In this document: positions 19,701 to 29,613 of the stretch, piece by piece
Layout: the number at the start of each line of letters is the position of its first letter
Position numbering within the stretch: position 1 is the first letter of the stretch
Assembly (NCBI RefSeq): GCF_014931605.1
Contig: NZ_CP053382.1
Coordinates: forward strand, 2,170,001 to 2,234,000
Direction of reading: 5' to 3'
DNA from: Halomonas sp. MCCC 1A13316
GTDB taxonomy: Bacteria > Pseudomonadota > Gammaproteobacteria > Pseudomonadales > Halomonadaceae
DNA: 64,000 nucleotides
Position numbers and translations under genes: made by a program
Notes under the pieces: model-generated
What the model saw: the letters and a program-made list of their open reading frames with translations, nothing else
What the model was told of the DNA's origin: nothing
Databases searched by the model: none

Positions 19701-20774
19701 TCAGGACTCCCGTGTCTCGAAATCGATGCGCGGATCCACCCACACGTAGGTGAGGTCGGAAACCAGCTTGAGGATCAACCCGATCAGGGTATAGAGAAAA
19801 AGCGTACCGAAGATTACCGGGTAATCACGCTGCATCACCGCCTCGAAGCCGAGCAGCCCGAGTCCCTCCAGCGAGAAAATCACCTCGATCAGCAGCGAAC
19901 CGGTGAAGAAGATGGTGACCAGCGCACCCGGGAGTCCGGCGATGATGATCAGCATGGCGTTGCGAAACACATGACCATAGAGCGTACGGCCGTCGCTGGC
20001 GCCCTTGGCTCTCGCTGTCAGCACGTATTGCTTGTGAATCTCGTCGAGGAAGCTGTTCTTGGTCAGCATGGTCAAGGTGGCAAAGCTGCCAATGGTCATG
20101 GCAATAACCGGCAGGGTGATATGCCAGAAGTAGTCCTTGATCTTGCCCCAAGTGGAAAGCTCACCGAAATCCGGCGAGGTCAGTCCTCGCAGGGGAAAGA
20201 GGTCCCAGTAGCTGCCGCCGGCAAACAGCACGATCAACAGGATGGCGAACAGGAATCCCGGGATGGCGTAGCCGACGATGACCAGTCCCGACGTCCAGAC
20301 GTCGAAGCGCGAGCCGTGGTGCAGTGCCTTGCGTATGCCCAGTGGTATCGAGATCAGGTAGACCAGCAGGGTGGTCCACAGCCCCAACGAGATCGATACC
20401 GGCAGCCGTTCGATCATCAGCTCGACGACAGGGCGATCGCGAAAGAAGCTGTTGCCGAAATCGAAGGTGGCGTAATCGCGCATCATGCCCAGGAAGCGCT
20501 CGTGAGCCGGCTTGTCAAAACCGAACTGCTGTTCGAGTTGCTCGATGAAGCGTGGATCGATGCCGCGTGCGCCACGCGACTCGTCGCGTACCACCACGTC
20601 ACCGCCGCCGGCGTCCATGCGTGTGCTGACCATGCTGTCGACTCCCTCGAAGCGGGCCAGCATCTGGTCGATCGGCCCACCTGGGGCGGCCTGCACGATG
20701 ATGAAGTTGAGCAACATGATCCCCACCAGAGTGGGAATCATCAGCAGCAGTCGGCGCAGGATGTAGCGGCTCAC
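19701..20774 (-). CDS. yejB: Peptide ABC transporter permease
   Basis: 357 residues read from a GTG start (20772-20774). It opens [22 protein letters not shown], the usual DppB-like first helix, and has the EAA loop [22 protein letters not shown]. The Yej-specific periplasmic insertion after the first helix contains [20 protein letters not shown]. It forms the heterodimeric channel with yejE. The start lies 28 bases downstream of the yejA stop. Confidence 0.92.
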   Translation of the reverse strand: MSRYILRRLLLMIPTLVGIMLLNFIIVQAAPGGPIDQMLARFEGVDSMVSTRMDAGGGDVVVRDESRGARGIDPRFIEQLEQQFGFDKPAHERFLGMMRDYATFDFGNSFFRDRPVVELMIERLPVSISLGLWTTLLVYLISIPLGIRKALHHGSRFDVWTSGLVIVGYAIPGFLFAILLIVLFAGGSYWDLFPLRGLTSPDFGELSTWGKIKDYFWHITLPVIAMTIGSFATLTMLTKNSFLDEIHKQYVLTARAKGASDGRTLYGHVFRNAMLIIIAGLPGALVTIFFTGSLLIEVIFSLEGLGLLGFEAVMQRDYPVIFGTLFLYTLIGLILKLVSDLTYVWVDPRIDFETRES

Positions 20775-20801
20775 GTCAGGTCATCCTCATGGAGCGGCGG
20801 C

Positions 20802-22637
20802 CTAGCGGCGGCCTAGGCGCTGGTTGATCTCTGCTTCGCGTTCGGCATCGACCCACCAAGCGGCGAGATCGAGCCCGTACTTCGGGAAGGGCTGCGGATA
20901 ACCGAATTTGTCCCAGACGGCGATCCGTGTCTCGCCGGAGTGGTATTGCGGAATGGTGATGAAGCTCCAGCGCAGGACTCGGTCCAGCGCACGTGCCACG
21001 GTGTTCAGTTCTTCACGGCTGCCGGCACGAATCAGCCGCTCCACCAGAGCATCGACAGCAGGGTTTTCCAGTCCCATCAGGTTGCGGCTCTGTGGGCTGT
21101 TGGCGAATTCGCCGGTCCAGTATTCTCGCTGCTCGTTGCCAGGGTTGTTGGATTGCGGGAATTGACCGACGATGATATCGAAATCGAAACTGCGCACACG
21201 GTTGAGGTACTGGTTGATATCCACGATGCGTAGGCTGCCGGCGATACCCAGCCGCGACATGTTGCGCAGCATTGGCTGCACTACGCGCTCCATACCGCTG
21301 TCGTAAAGCATGACCTCGACTGTGAGCGGGCGGCCGCTCTCGGCATCGACCAGGGTGCCGTCGCGTACCTCGTAACCCGCCTCGATCAGCAGGTCGTAGG
21401 CAAGCCGCAGGCGCTCGCGGAGATTCTCGGGATGATCGACGGGCAGCGGTTCGTTGAAGACCCGCTCCGGTAGCTCGTCGCGAAAGGGCTCGAGCAATTC
21501 GAGTTCCGCGTCGCTCGGTAGCCCCTCGGCCGCCATGTCCGAGTTCTGGAAGTAGCTCTCGGTGCGCCGGTAGGTGTCATAGAAGAGGTTGGCATTGAGC
21601 CAGGGAAAATCGAAAGTGAGGTTGAGCGCTTCGCGCACCCGCAGATCCTGAAACTTGTCGCGCCGCAGATTGAACACGAAGGCCTGCATCCGCGACGGCT
21701 GGCCATCCGGCACGGTGATTCGCTTGACCAGCCCCTCGTGATAGGCCGGGAAGTCGTAGCCGATGGCCCAGGTCGCGGCACGAGCATCTATGCGATAGTC
21801 CAACACGCCGGCCTTGAACGCCTCCCAGGCAATGTCTCGGTCGCGGTAGTAGTCGTAGATCAAGCGATCGATATTGTGCCGCCCCACGTTGACCGGCAAT
21901 TCTTGGCCCCAGTAGTCCTCCGCGCGCTCGTAGACGATGCGACGGCCAGGTTCCACTTCGCCGATGCGATAGGGCCCTGAGCCGGGATGCCGGTCCAGTG
22001 TGGGGCTGGAGAAGTCGCGCTCCTCCCAATAGTGCTTGGGCAGGATCGGTAGTTGTCCAACGATCAGCGGCAGTTCACGGGAGTCGTTGGTCGCGAACTC
22101 GAAGCGCACGGTGTGACGATCGAGCGCCTCGACGCTTTCCACGTCGGCGTAGTAGCCGCGGTAGAAGGGATTCCCCTCGTCGCGCAGCAGGTGGAAGCTA
22201 TAGACTACGTCCTCGGCAGTGACCGGTTCGCCGTCATGAAAGCGTGCCTCGGGGCGCAGGTCGAATTCGATCCAATAGCGGTCCGGATCGAGTCGTATAC
22301 CCTTGGCCAGCAGGCCATAAACGCTGAATGGCTCGTCGAGGTTCTGTACCAGCAAGGTATCGTAGATCTCGCCGATACCGATCGCCGGCGTGCCGCGGAT
22401 GATGAAGGGATTGGTCGAATCGAAGCTGCTGCCCACCGCGGCTTGGGTCATGCTGCCGCCCTTTGGGGCGTCCGGGTCGACATAAGAAAAGTGACTGAAG
22501 TCGGCGGGCAGGGCCGGCTCATCGTAAAGGGCCAGTCCATGCACCGTCGGCACCTCGTCCGCTTCGTCGGCGAAAGACGGGACTCCCCAGCCAAGCAACA
22601 GACAACAGACGAGAGTGGAACGCAAGACGAACCGCAT
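20802..22637 (-). CDS. yejA: Extracellular peptide-binding protein of the Yej transporter
   Basis: 611 residues from the ATG of MRFVLRSTLVCCLLLGWGVPSFA, a signal peptide with AAGGA upstream. SBP_bac_5 family: YDTLLVQNLDEPFSVYGLLA, FDLRPEARFHDGEPVTAEDVVYSFHLL and RVREALNLTFDFPWLNANLFYD. It captures peptides in the periplasm for YejBEF. The gap to mltD upstream is 112 bp on the same strand, so co-transcription is possible. Confidence 0.92.
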   Translation of the reverse strand: MRFVLRSTLVCCLLLGWGVPSFADEADEVPTVHGLALYDEPALPADFSHFSYVDPDAPKGGSMTQAAVGSSFDSTNPFIIRGTPAIGIGEIYDTLLVQNLDEPFSVYGLLAKGIRLDPDRYWIEFDLRPEARFHDGEPVTAEDVVYSFHLLRDEGNPFYRGYYADVESVEALDRHTVRFEFATNDSRELPLIVGQLPILPKHYWEERDFSSPTLDRHPGSGPYRIGEVEPGRRIVYERAEDYWGQELPVNVGRHNIDRLIYDYYRDRDIAWEAFKAGVLDYRIDARAATWAIGYDFPAYHEGLVKRITVPDGQPSRMQAFVFNLRRDKFQDLRVREALNLTFDFPWLNANLFYDTYRRTESYFQNSDMAAEGLPSDAELELLEPFRDELPERVFNEPLPVDHPENLRERLRLAYDLLIEAGYEVRDGTLVDAESGRPLTVEVMLYDSGMERVVQPMLRNMSRLGIAGSLRIVDINQYLNRVRSFDFDIIVGQFPQSNNPGNEQREYWTGEFANSPQSRNLMGLENPAVDALVERLIRAGSREELNTVARALDRVLRWSFITIPQYHSGETRIAVWDKFGYPQPFPKYGLDLAAWWVDAEREAEINQRLGRR

Positions 22638-22749
22638 CAATGAGATCCTTCGTGGAGGCTGGCCCGGCATCCCGGGCGTTACCGCCATAAGGTGTCAGGC
22701 CATCCGTCGCTTGTAAACCTCGGTGTGCGACGGATGCTCGTTGCCTGAT

Positions 22750-23907
22750 TCAACGTGCCGCCAGGCTGCGGCGTGGGATCTCGAGCTGTTGGCCGGCGTG
22801 AATGACATCGCCGCTGAGACCGTTGTGCCGGCGCAGTTCGGCCACGCTGATGCCATGACGGCCGGCAATGGCAGAGAGACTATCACCACGCTGGACGAGG
22901 TACTGTGCACCTTCGTGGGGGGTCGACTGAGTCGGAGCCTGCAGCTCTGCAAGTATGGCTTCTTCCTGTTCGATAGGTACCAGTACTTCGTCGACCGTGG
23001 CGGGGCTGGCGGTGCCATTGATCAGACCGGGATTCAGCGCAGCGAGTTCGGCATGTTCCACGCCAGTCACGGTGGCCAGTTGCGCCAGGTTGATAGTTGT
23101 GGTGACCGGCACTTTGGCAAAAGCGGGTACGTCGTCGATCTCGGGTAGCGCAACGCCATGGGCCTCGGGATTGTCGATGATGGCAGCGATGGCATTGAGT
23201 TTGGGCAGGTAGTTCATCGTCTCGCTGGGCAGTTGCAGATGCCAGTAATCACTGGGCGCACCGCGTGACGTGGCGGCGTGTCGAGCCCGGTTCACCGTAC
23301 CGGCGCCGGCATTGTACGCCGCCAGCGAGAGTTCGATATCCCCCTCGTACCACTGTTCGGCCTGCAGCTCGATATAATCCAGCGCCGCCTGGGTCGAGGC
23401 GACGACGTCGAGACGGGCGTCGTAGCCATTGTGGCGATGCAAGCCCAAAGCATCGGCGGTACCGGGCATGAACTGCCACAGCCCGGCGGCACCGCGGTGA
23501 CTGCGGGCCAAGGGGTCGTAGGAGCTCTCCACGAAGGGGATCAATCCGATCTCGCCCGGCAGGCCCCGCAATTCGACCTGTTCGTTGATCCATGCCATCC
23601 ACGGGCGGGCGCGTTCGATGATCTCGACGACATTGCCGGGGTTGGCCCGGTAGTAGTCGATCCACTCCTGCACCCTGGCATCATGGCGGCGATCGTGCCA
23701 TTCCAGGTTGTCGCGCAAGCGCTCCCAGGCATCGCCGGGGAGAAACTCGAGCTTCAGGTCGTCCCAGAAATGGTGGGACGATTGGGTCGGCGCAGCGCCG
23801 GGATGCGGGCTCGCCAGTAGTGTCGGGCTGGTCGCCGACAGCGCACCGATCAAGGCGATACCACCGGCAAGGGCCAAGGTCCACTGCCGCGTCGTTCGGT
23901 AGGTCAT
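22750..23907 (-). CDS. mltD: Membrane-bound lytic murein transglycosylase D
   Basis: 385 residues from the ATG of MTYRTTRQWT (AAGGAG at good spacing). An N-terminal export signal precedes a GH23-type lytic transglycosylase domain with the catalytic glutamate in IPFVESSYDPLARS, then GLWQFMPGTADALGL and LAAYNAGAGTVNRA. One clear LysM repeat lies at the C-terminus (YLVQRGDSLSAIAGRHGISVAELRRHN). No typical lipobox cysteine is obvious at the cleavage region. It cleaves the glycan strand to 1,6-anhydro products. It is 54 bp downstream of gloB, the same pairing as in E. coli. Confidence 0.92.
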   Translation of the reverse strand: MTYRTTRQWTLALAGGIALIGALSATSPTLLASPHPGAAPTQSSHHFWDDLKLEFLPGDAWERLRDNLEWHDRRHDARVQEWIDYYRANPGNVVEIIERARPWMAWINEQVELRGLPGEIGLIPFVESSYDPLARSHRGAAGLWQFMPGTADALGLHRHNGYDARLDVVASTQAALDYIELQAEQWYEGDIELSLAAYNAGAGTVNRARHAATSRGAPSDYWHLQLPSETMNYLPKLNAIAAIIDNPEAHGVALPEIDDVPAFAKVPVTTTINLAQLATVTGVEHAELAALNPGLINGTASPATVDEVLVPIEQEEAILAELQAPTQSTPHEGAQYLVQRGDSLSAIAGRHGISVAELRRHNGLSGDVIHAGQQLEIPRRSLAAR

Positions 23908-23961
23908 GCGTTCTCCTTCAGGGCAGGTGGGGTTCACGCTGCCCATGGGATGCGTCGATTC

Positions 23962-24729
23962 TTAGAAACTGTCTTTCCAGGCACGCAGGGTGGTGAACGT
24001 GGCCTGGTCGGTATCGGTATTGCCGTGCTGCGCAGCCGTGGCGCGTACATCCGGGTTATCGCAGCGCAAGAAGGGGTTGATGCGCTTCTCCCGGGCCAGA
24101 TGGCTCGGCAGGGTAGGGCGGTCGAGATCGCGGGCGCGCTGGGCCTCGACAATGGCATCGGCAACGTCGCGGTTATGCGGGTCGGCCGCCTGGGCAAACT
24201 TGAGGTTGGCCAAGGTATACTCATGAGCAGCGAACACCAGCGTGTCGTCCGGCAATGCGGTCAGGGTCTGCAGCGAACGGTACATCTGCTCGGGAGTGCC
24301 TTCGAACAGACGACCACAGCCTGCGGAAAACAGCGTGTCGCCACAGAACAGAAGTGGCGGGATGCCGGCGGTAAAGAAGGCGATATGATCGAGAGTATGC
24401 CCCGGCACTTCATGCACATCGAAGCGCCGTCCCATGACCCGGCAGGTATCGCCTTTCGCAACACGTTTCGTCAGGCCGTCGATGTCCGGGTTGTCAGGTC
24501 CGATTACCTGCGGCGAGTAGCGATCGATGAGTTCCGGCAAGCCACCGGTATGATCGGGGTGATGATGGGTGACGAGAATAGTGCCGAGGGTGAGCCCTTC
24601 TTGCTCGAGGACACGGATGACCGGCTCTGCGTCGCCTGGATCCACGACACAGACGTCGGGGCTCGTGTCCTGGCGCATGAGCCAGATATAGTTGTCGCTT
24701 AAAGCGGGAATCGGTGTCACGCTCAGCAT
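23962..24729 (-). CDS. gloB: Hydroxyacylglutathione hydrolase (glyoxalase II)
   Basis: 255 residues. The metallo-beta-lactamase metal motif THHHPDH is at 54-60, followed by VPGHTLDHIAF and FCGDTLFSAGCGRLFEG, and the C-terminal HAGH domain ends KRINPFLRCDNPDVRA. It hydrolyses S-lactoylglutathione to lactate and glutathione in methylglyoxal detoxification. It is divergent from the yafS-like gene and first in the co-directional run gloB, mltD, yejABEF. Confidence 0.95.
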   Translation of the reverse strand: MLSVTPIPALSDNYIWLMRQDTSPDVCVVDPGDAEPVIRVLEQEGLTLGTILVTHHHPDHTGGLPELIDRYSPQVIGPDNPDIDGLTKRVAKGDTCRVMGRRFDVHEVPGHTLDHIAFFTAGIPPLLFCGDTLFSAGCGRLFEGTPEQMYRSLQTLTALPDDTLVFAAHEYTLANLKFAQAADPHNRDVADAIVEAQRARDLDRPTLPSHLAREKRINPFLRCDNPDVRATAAQHGNTDTDQATFTTLRAWKDSF

Positions 24730-24907
24730 AGGCGGTCTGTCCTTCGTCGCGTCGTCAACCGAAGTGAGTGGCGGTCGTTGGTCCGTTCCTCGCCCTTGGC
24801 GGCACAGCAGGGCGCCACCGCGAATGCTCGCTCGAGATGAGGGCCGAGCACGGCAAAAAGCCAGAAATGGCCTGCAAAACCGATGATCATGGAGGTAATG
24901 ATCAGTA

Positions 24908-25699
24908 ATGTCAAACCCGCATGAAGCGCTTGCCCTGGCACGGCTGTGTCGAGAAGGGCGTCGCTACTGGTCCAGTGAAGATGGCCAGGCCCACTGGCGT
25001 GCCGAGCGAGCCTGCCTGGGGCCGATCTGCGAGAGCCTGCACGGCGGCCATAGCCTGGAGCTCGGCGTCGGGCCTTCTCTTACCGACATGTCGCCCATCC
25101 GTCATAACATACGCTGGGCACCAACGACCGAGCTGTCGGAGTCCGCTTCCACTCTGGTGTGCCCTCTGGACGCGCTCGCGTTGCCCGACGAATGCCTTCA
25201 CCTCGTGGTCGTTCATCATCTGCTGGAAGTTGTCGACGAGCCTCATCGGCTGCTGCAGGAGGCGGCCCGGGTTACCGCTGACGATGGGTGCCTGGTCGTG
25301 CTTGGCTGGATGCCGTTGGGCATGGGCGGTCTCTCGCGACTCTCGCCGGGGCGCCGCAGCCGCCTGCCTTGGCGTGGGCATTGGCGCACGCCATCCAAGC
25401 TGAGTGAGTGGCTCGCATTTGTCGATTTCCGCGTCGAGCGGGTAGACTACTGCGGATTTCACCTGCCCGGCAGTCCGCCTGGCAATACCGTTCTGGAAAC
25501 GCTGGGGCGCCGCCACAACGTGCCGCTAGGTGACAGCTATATCATTCACGCCCGCCGCCGAAACCGACTCGCTCAGAGCCAGCGTCCCCGCTTGAGGCTG
25601 CAGGGCTCCTTGGGCGGTGGTGCGCTGGGTCATGCCACGCGTGTCGGCAGTACCACACCGGAACCAAGCAGAAGGACCACCGAAGTTGAGTGTCAGTGA
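24908..25699 (+). CDS. Class I SAM-dependent methyltransferase, YafS-like
   Basis: 263 residues. The SAM-binding region is [12 protein letters not shown] (about 50-61), and the Methyltransf_11 core reads [38 protein letters not shown]. Position between gloB and rnhA/dnaQ is the same as yafS in E. coli, whose substrate is unknown. The last 50 residues are basic and low in complexity. The end overlaps the start of rnhA by 14 bases. Confidence 0.82.
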   Translation: MSNPHEALALARLCREGRRYWSSEDGQAHWRAERACLGPICESLHGGHSLELGVGPSLTDMSPIRHNIRWAPTTELSESASTLVCPLDALALPDECLHLVVVHHLLEVVDEPHRLLQEAARVTADDGCLVVLGWMPLGMGGLSRLSPGRRSRLPWRGHWRTPSKLSEWLAFVDFRVERVDYCGFHLPGSPPGNTVLETLGRRHNVPLGDSYIIHARRRNRLAQSQRPRLRLQGSLGGGALGHATRVGSTTPEPSRRTTEVECQ

Positions 25700-26183
25700 C
25701 CCCGACAAGCCATTGCCCAAAGTCATCATTCATACCGACGGTGCCTGCCGTGGCAATCCCGGGCCTGGTGGGTGGGGGGCCGTGCTTTGCAGCGGCCGGC
25801 ATGAGAAGACCCTGAACGGCTTCGAGGCGACCACTACCAACAACCGGATGGAGCTGATGGCAGCGATCATGGCGCTGAGAACGCTCAAGCAGGCCTGCGA
25901 AGTGGAGCTGTGGACCGATTCCGAATACTTGCGCCGCGGCATTACCGAGTGGATACACGGCTGGATGAAGCGCAACTGGAAGACCGCTAGCAAGCAGCCG
26001 GTCAAGAACGCCGAACTGTGGCGCGAGTTACTCGAGGAGACTCATCGCCATCGTATCGAGTGGCACTGGGTCAAGGGGCACAGCGGCCACCCCGGTAATG
26101 AGCGTGCCGACGCGCTGGCCAATGCCGCCATCGATGCCCACTGGACCCGCGGCAAGCCGCAAGCCACCCAACCTGAGTCCTAG
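25686..26183 (+). CDS. rnhA: Ribonuclease HI
   Basis: 165 residues if started at TTG 25686; no ATG lies in frame near the domain start, and GAAGGA is upstream of this TTG. The carboxylate quartet is present: D in [12 protein letters not shown] (about 18), E in [11 protein letters not shown] in [11 protein letters not shown] and D in [12 protein letters not shown]. It degrades RNA in RNA:DNA hybrids. It overlaps the preceding methyltransferase gene and lies 3 bp before dnaQ, so it is translated within the same transcript. Confidence 0.93.
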   Translation: MSVSDPDKPLPKVIIHTDGACRGNPGPGGWGAVLCSGRHEKTLNGFEATTTNNRMELMAAIMALRTLKQACEVELWTDSEYLRRGITEWIHGWMKRNWKTASKQPVKNAELWRELLEETHRHRIEWHWVKGHSGHPGNERADALANAAIDAHWTRGKPQATQPES

Positions 26184-26186
26184 ATC

Positions 26187-26951
26187 ATGCGTCAGATCGT
26201 TCTGGATACCGAAACCACCGGCATCGATCCACGCGAGGGCCACCGCCTGATCGAGATAGGTGCTGTGGAACTCGTCAACCGGCGCCTAACGGGCAATACC
26301 TACCATCAGTACATCAACCCCCAGCGTGAAGTCGAGGCAGAGGCCATTGGTGTGCACGGCATCACCAATGAGTTTCTCGTCGACAAACCGCTATTCGCCG
26401 AGGTCGCCGATGCCTTCTGGGAATTCATTCGCGGCGCGGAACTGGTGATCCACAACGCCGCTTTCGACGTCGGCTTCATCGATAATGAGTTCACACTCTT
26501 GCTGGGTGCACGCGGTGAGCCACGCCTAGGGCCGGTGGCGGAGCACTGTCGCATCCTCGACACCTTGCAACTGGCCCGTGCGCGCCACCCCGGACAGCGC
26601 AACAGCCTCGACGCACTCTGCAAGCGCTACGAGATCGACAACGGTCGTCGGGTGCTGCACGGGGCACTGCTCGATGCCGAGATTCTGGCCGACGTCTACC
26701 TGGCTATGACCGGCGGGCAGACGGCGCTGTCATTGGATGCGGAAGAGCGGGGCGACAGCCAGGCCATGGCCAGCGGTCTATCGATCCGGCGCATGTCGCT
26801 TGCCGCCGGCGCCCTGCGTGTGCTGCGGCCTGGCCAGGCTGAGCTCGCGGCGCATCAGGCCAAGCTCGAGAAGATTCGACTGGCGGCGGGAAGCTGCCAG
26901 TGGGATATGTTGGCGAGCCAGCCTCATGGGAACGACGATGCTGCGCCGTGA
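26187..26951 (+). CDS. dnaQ: DNA polymerase III epsilon subunit (3'-5' proofreading exonuclease)
   Basis: 254 residues. DEDDh exonuclease motifs: D7 and E9 in IVLDTETTG, D in IHNAAFDVGFIDNEF, and HGALLDAEILADVY with the final H and D. The C-terminal tail, which should bind the alpha subunit, follows a variable linker. It is co-directional with rnhA; in E. coli the two are divergent. Its last bases overlap the start of nudC. Confidence 0.95.
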   Translation: MRQIVLDTETTGIDPREGHRLIEIGAVELVNRRLTGNTYHQYINPQREVEAEAIGVHGITNEFLVDKPLFAEVADAFWEFIRGAELVIHNAAFDVGFIDNEFTLLLGARGEPRLGPVAEHCRILDTLQLARARHPGQRNSLDALCKRYEIDNGRRVLHGALLDAEILADVYLAMTGGQTALSLDAEERGDSQAMASGLSIRRMSLAAGALRVLRPGQAELAAHQAKLEKIRLAAGSCQWDMLASQPHGNDDAAP

Positions 26952-27732
26952 GCTGCCCCTGACGGCCAGCAGCGGAAGACTCATCCGGGTCGCTTCGGGG
27001 CGTATTGCCCCAGGTCCCGATGATACCCCTCTCCAACCGGCGCAGCCTTGGCCCGAGAATATACAACCGTTGGCGTACTGGCACGACGAACCGATCGGCC
27101 TTTCGGTGGAGGAGCATGCCGGTGAGCACTGGCCCGATGCTCGCCATTGGCTTACCCGCCTTCCCGAATCTTGGTTTCCCTTGATCTCCACTGCGCTGCA
27201 GGTTGCCGCCTGGCTCCGCGATCATCGTTTCTGTGGTCGCTGCGGTGCGCCTGCGTCCCGGCTCGATGCCGAGTTCGCCATGCACTGCAACCAGTGCGGT
27301 CACCGCAACTACCCTCGTATCTCGCCATGCATCATTACCCTGGTCACCCATGGCGATGCCATGCTGCTGGCTCGTAGCCCGCGCTTTCCACCCGGGCGCT
27401 ACTCCACCCTGGCGGGTTTCATCGAGCCGGGGGAATCGGCCGAGGAAGCGGTGCATCGAGAAATATACGAAGAGGTGGGCATCACGGTAGGGCGTACACG
27501 CTATTACCGTAGCCAGGCCTGGCCTTTCCCACATGCGCTGATGCTGGGCTTCTTTGCCGAAGCGGCCAGCCGGCGCATCCGTATCGATGGAATCGAGATC
27601 GCCGACGCTGCCTGGTTCCACCCAAAGCGACTACCGCAGTTGCCGCCGCCCTATTCCATTTCGCGGGCGCTGATCGAGACCCACCTTGCCGAGGTGGCCG
27701 ACGGTATCGGCCAGTTGGGCAGACTGCAATGA
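26938..27732 (+). CDS. nudC: NAD(+) diphosphatase / decapping hydrolase
   Basis: 264 residues from ATG 26938, preceded by GGGA at about 8 bases; ATG 26926 is an alternative. A zinc-ribbon with CGRCG and CNQCG precedes the Nudix box GFIEPGESAEEAVHREIYEE followed by VG. The NudC signature SQPWPFPxS reads SQAWPFPHA here, a variant. It hydrolyses NAD(H) and removes NAD caps from RNA. It overlaps the 3' end of dnaQ by 14 bases. Confidence 0.92.
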   Translation: MLRRELPLTASSGRLIRVASGRIAPGPDDTPLQPAQPWPENIQPLAYWHDEPIGLSVEEHAGEHWPDARHWLTRLPESWFPLISTALQVAAWLRDHRFCGRCGAPASRLDAEFAMHCNQCGHRNYPRISPCIITLVTHGDAMLLARSPRFPPGRYSTLAGFIEPGESAEEAVHREIYEEVGITVGRTRYYRSQAWPFPHALMLGFFAEAASRRIRIDGIEIADAAWFHPKRLPQLPPPYSISRALIETHLAEVADGIGQLGRLQ

Positions 27733-27733
27733 A

Positions 27734-27757
27734 ACGGGCCGCCTTGAGGCGGCCCGT
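27734..27757. terminator. Hairpin between convergent nudC and the SCP2 gene
   Basis: A perfect 10-bp stem, ACGGGCCGCC / GGCGGCCCGT, with loop TTGA. There is only a short T-run on the minus side, so it may be a weak bidirectional terminator. Confidence 0.6.
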
Positions 27758-27777
27758 AGCGACTGTGCAGCATGTTT

Positions 27778-28089
27778 TCAGCGATTCGGGAACAGACTCG
27801 TCAGCTTGGTCGCCAGCATCACGTTACCGGTGGCCTTGAGCTTGCCGGTCATGAAAGCCGTCATGCCATTGACTTCTCCGGTCATGATGCCCTTCAACGT
27901 ATCGCTGCTCATGGAGAGCGATACGGAAGGGTCGTCATGTTCGCCTTCCGTGATCGCCAGGGTGCCATCCTTCACTACCAGATAGTGGCTGCCGTTGTCG
28001 CTGAAGTGAAACTGGAAGACATCGTCCATGCCCTCGGCAGCCTGGGGGTCGAAGCGCTCTTGCAGCTTGTCTAATGTCGAAGTGGACAT
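27778..28089 (-). CDS. SCP2 sterol-binding domain protein
   Basis: 103 residues that consist of one SCP2 fold: FQFHFSDNGSHYLVVKDGTLAITEGEHDDPSVSLSMSSDTL is split here by the typical DGTLAI turn, and the end is MTGKLKATGNVMLATKLTSLF. SCP2 domains bind lipids or acyl chains non-covalently. The protein is cytosolic and has no signal peptide. Similar short stand-alone proteins are common in gammaproteobacteria and have no fixed function. It appears monocistronic. Confidence 0.88.
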   Translation of the reverse strand: MSTSTLDKLQERFDPQAAEGMDDVFQFHFSDNGSHYLVVKDGTLAITEGEHDDPSVSLSMSSDTLKGIMTGEVNGMTAFMTGKLKATGNVMLATKLTSLFPNR

Positions 28090-28232
28090 GGGGCGTTTCC
28101 TTTACGGGTAATCGGTGATTAGGGGGCTCCTCTGTCAGAGGTTATTTCAAACGATTGTTTCAATCAAGCCCATTGTCAGTGATGCCGCTCGGAGTCACGA
28201 TTGGGCGCACAAAGCAAAAACGGAGTGGCGAC

Positions 28233-29273
28233 GTGAATGAATGGTTGATGGATATGGGGCGCTTCGTCGTACAGACGTCGATCTTGACCCTGCTGGTCGT
28301 GATTGCGGTTATCGTGATTGCACGCATCAAGAGCGAGGCGGGTGAGCGCGTTCGACTACGAGTCGATGAGTTGAACGAACGTCTTGAGTACCGGCGCCGG
28401 CGCTTGACCCTGGCCGCTACCGAGCCGAACGCACGCAAACGCCTGCTCAAGGCCTTCCGGCGCGATGACAAGAGCCGCACCCGAGCTGGCCGCAAACAGG
28501 CTGGCGAATCACGCGGTACGGTATGGGTACTGGACTTTGTTGGTGATCTCAAGGCCACCGGAGTAGGCCGTTTCGCCGAAGAAATCTCTGCTGTCGCGGC
28601 GGCAGCGAGCGATGGGGACGAGGTCGTGATTCGCCTGGAGTCGGCGGGAGGTCTCGTACACGGCTACGGGCTGGCCGCCGCTCAGGTAGACCGACTGCGT
28701 GAAGCAGGACTTAGCACCACGATATGCGTAGACAAGGTGGCCGCCAGCGGTGGCTATCTCATGGCATGCGCCGCGGACCATCTGCGTGCCGCGCCGTTTG
28801 CCGTTCTGGGCTCGATTGGTGTAGTGGCCCAGCTGCCCAACGTCCATCGCCTGCTCAAGCGTCATGACGTCGATTTCGAGCTACTTACCGCAGGCGAGTA
28901 CAAGCGAACCCTTACCGTATTCGGAGAGAACACCGAGGAGGGACGGGAGAAGTTCCAATCGGACCTGGAGCACATACACGACCTGTTCAAGCGTCACGTG
29001 GCCGAGCGCCGCCCAACGCTGGACATCGAGGCGGTAGCTACGGGCGAGGTGTGGTACGGGCGCGACGCACTCGAAAAAGGGCTGGTGGACGCCCTGGGTA
29101 CCAGTGAGGCCTATCTGGTAGCGCGGATGGAGGAGGCACGGGTGGTCAGCGTGCGCCTGGAAGCTCGGCATCCCATGGGAAAGCGGCTCGGCATGGCCGT
29201 CAAGGAAGGCGTGGAAGGGGGTGTCGAACGCTTACTGGAACGCCTCGACGCAAGTCGTTGGGAAAAGCGCTGA
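28233..29273 (+). CDS. sohB: Inner-membrane S49 serine peptidase
   Basis: 346 residues from GTG 28233, which has GGAG seven bases upstream. An N-terminal membrane helix (about 12-32) is followed by a basic cytoplasmic linker and a peptidase S49 domain. The catalytic serine is in DKVAASGGYLMACAADHL and the general-base lysine in TAGEYKRTLTVFGENTEEGREKF. SohB is a SppA relative; in E. coli it suppresses loss of DegP when overproduced. It converges on the ArsR-type regulator gene. Confidence 0.93.
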   Translation: MNEWLMDMGRFVVQTSILTLLVVIAVIVIARIKSEAGERVRLRVDELNERLEYRRRRLTLAATEPNARKRLLKAFRRDDKSRTRAGRKQAGESRGTVWVLDFVGDLKATGVGRFAEEISAVAAAASDGDEVVIRLESAGGLVHGYGLAAAQVDRLREAGLSTTICVDKVAASGGYLMACAADHLRAAPFAVLGSIGVVAQLPNVHRLLKRHDVDFELLTAGEYKRTLTVFGENTEEGREKFQSDLEHIHDLFKRHVAERRPTLDIEAVATGEVWYGRDALEKGLVDALGTSEAYLVARMEEARVVSVRLEARHPMGKRLGMAVKEGVEGGVERLLERLDASRWEKR

Positions 29274-29292
29274 ACCGATACCCCAGGCTTCG

Positions 29293-29613
29293 TCACGCTT
29301 CCTGCAGCTTTACTAGCGCTTCGATCATCCGCCGCGCCTGCTGTCCTTGAAGCGAGTAGTAAATGGTCTGTGATGCTCGACGTGTCGAGACCAGACCCTC
29401 CCGCCTCAGGATCGCCAGATGCTGGGACAAGGCCGACTGGCTCAAGGCCAGCCGTTGATTGAGTTCGGTGACCGACAGCTCGGATCCATCCAGCAAGCAC
29501 AGGATGCGCAACCGGTTATCGTTTGCCAGTGCCTTCAGCAGTGCGGTGGCCTGGTCGATGGCCGGATTGCCGGCCTGGAGAAGGCGAGATGCAGCGCTGT
29601 TCGAGGTGCTCAT
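29293..29613 (-). CDS. ArsR-family transcriptional regulator
   Basis: 106 residues with one winged helix: LLKALANDNRLRILCLLDGSELSVTELNQRL and the recognition helix SQSALSQHLAILRREGLVSTRR. No cysteine pair for arsenic (ELCVCDL type) is visible; the equivalent stretch is ELSVTEL, so it is probably not an arsenic sensor. It resembles the SmtB/BigR-like non-metal group. It is divergent from prpE across a 370-bp spacer. The arsC gene of this window lies 21 kb away. Confidence 0.88.
   Translation of the reverse strand: MSTSNSAASRLLQAGNPAIDQATALLKALANDNRLRILCLLDGSELSVTELNQRLALSQSALSQHLAILRREGLVSTRRASQTIYYSLQGQQARRMIEALVKLQEA

Noticed and set aside
19536..20816. 426-codon plus-strand frame opposite yejB and yejE
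   Set aside because: It lies fully antisense to two permease genes and its product is low-complexity H/Q/D-rich, a typical shadow.
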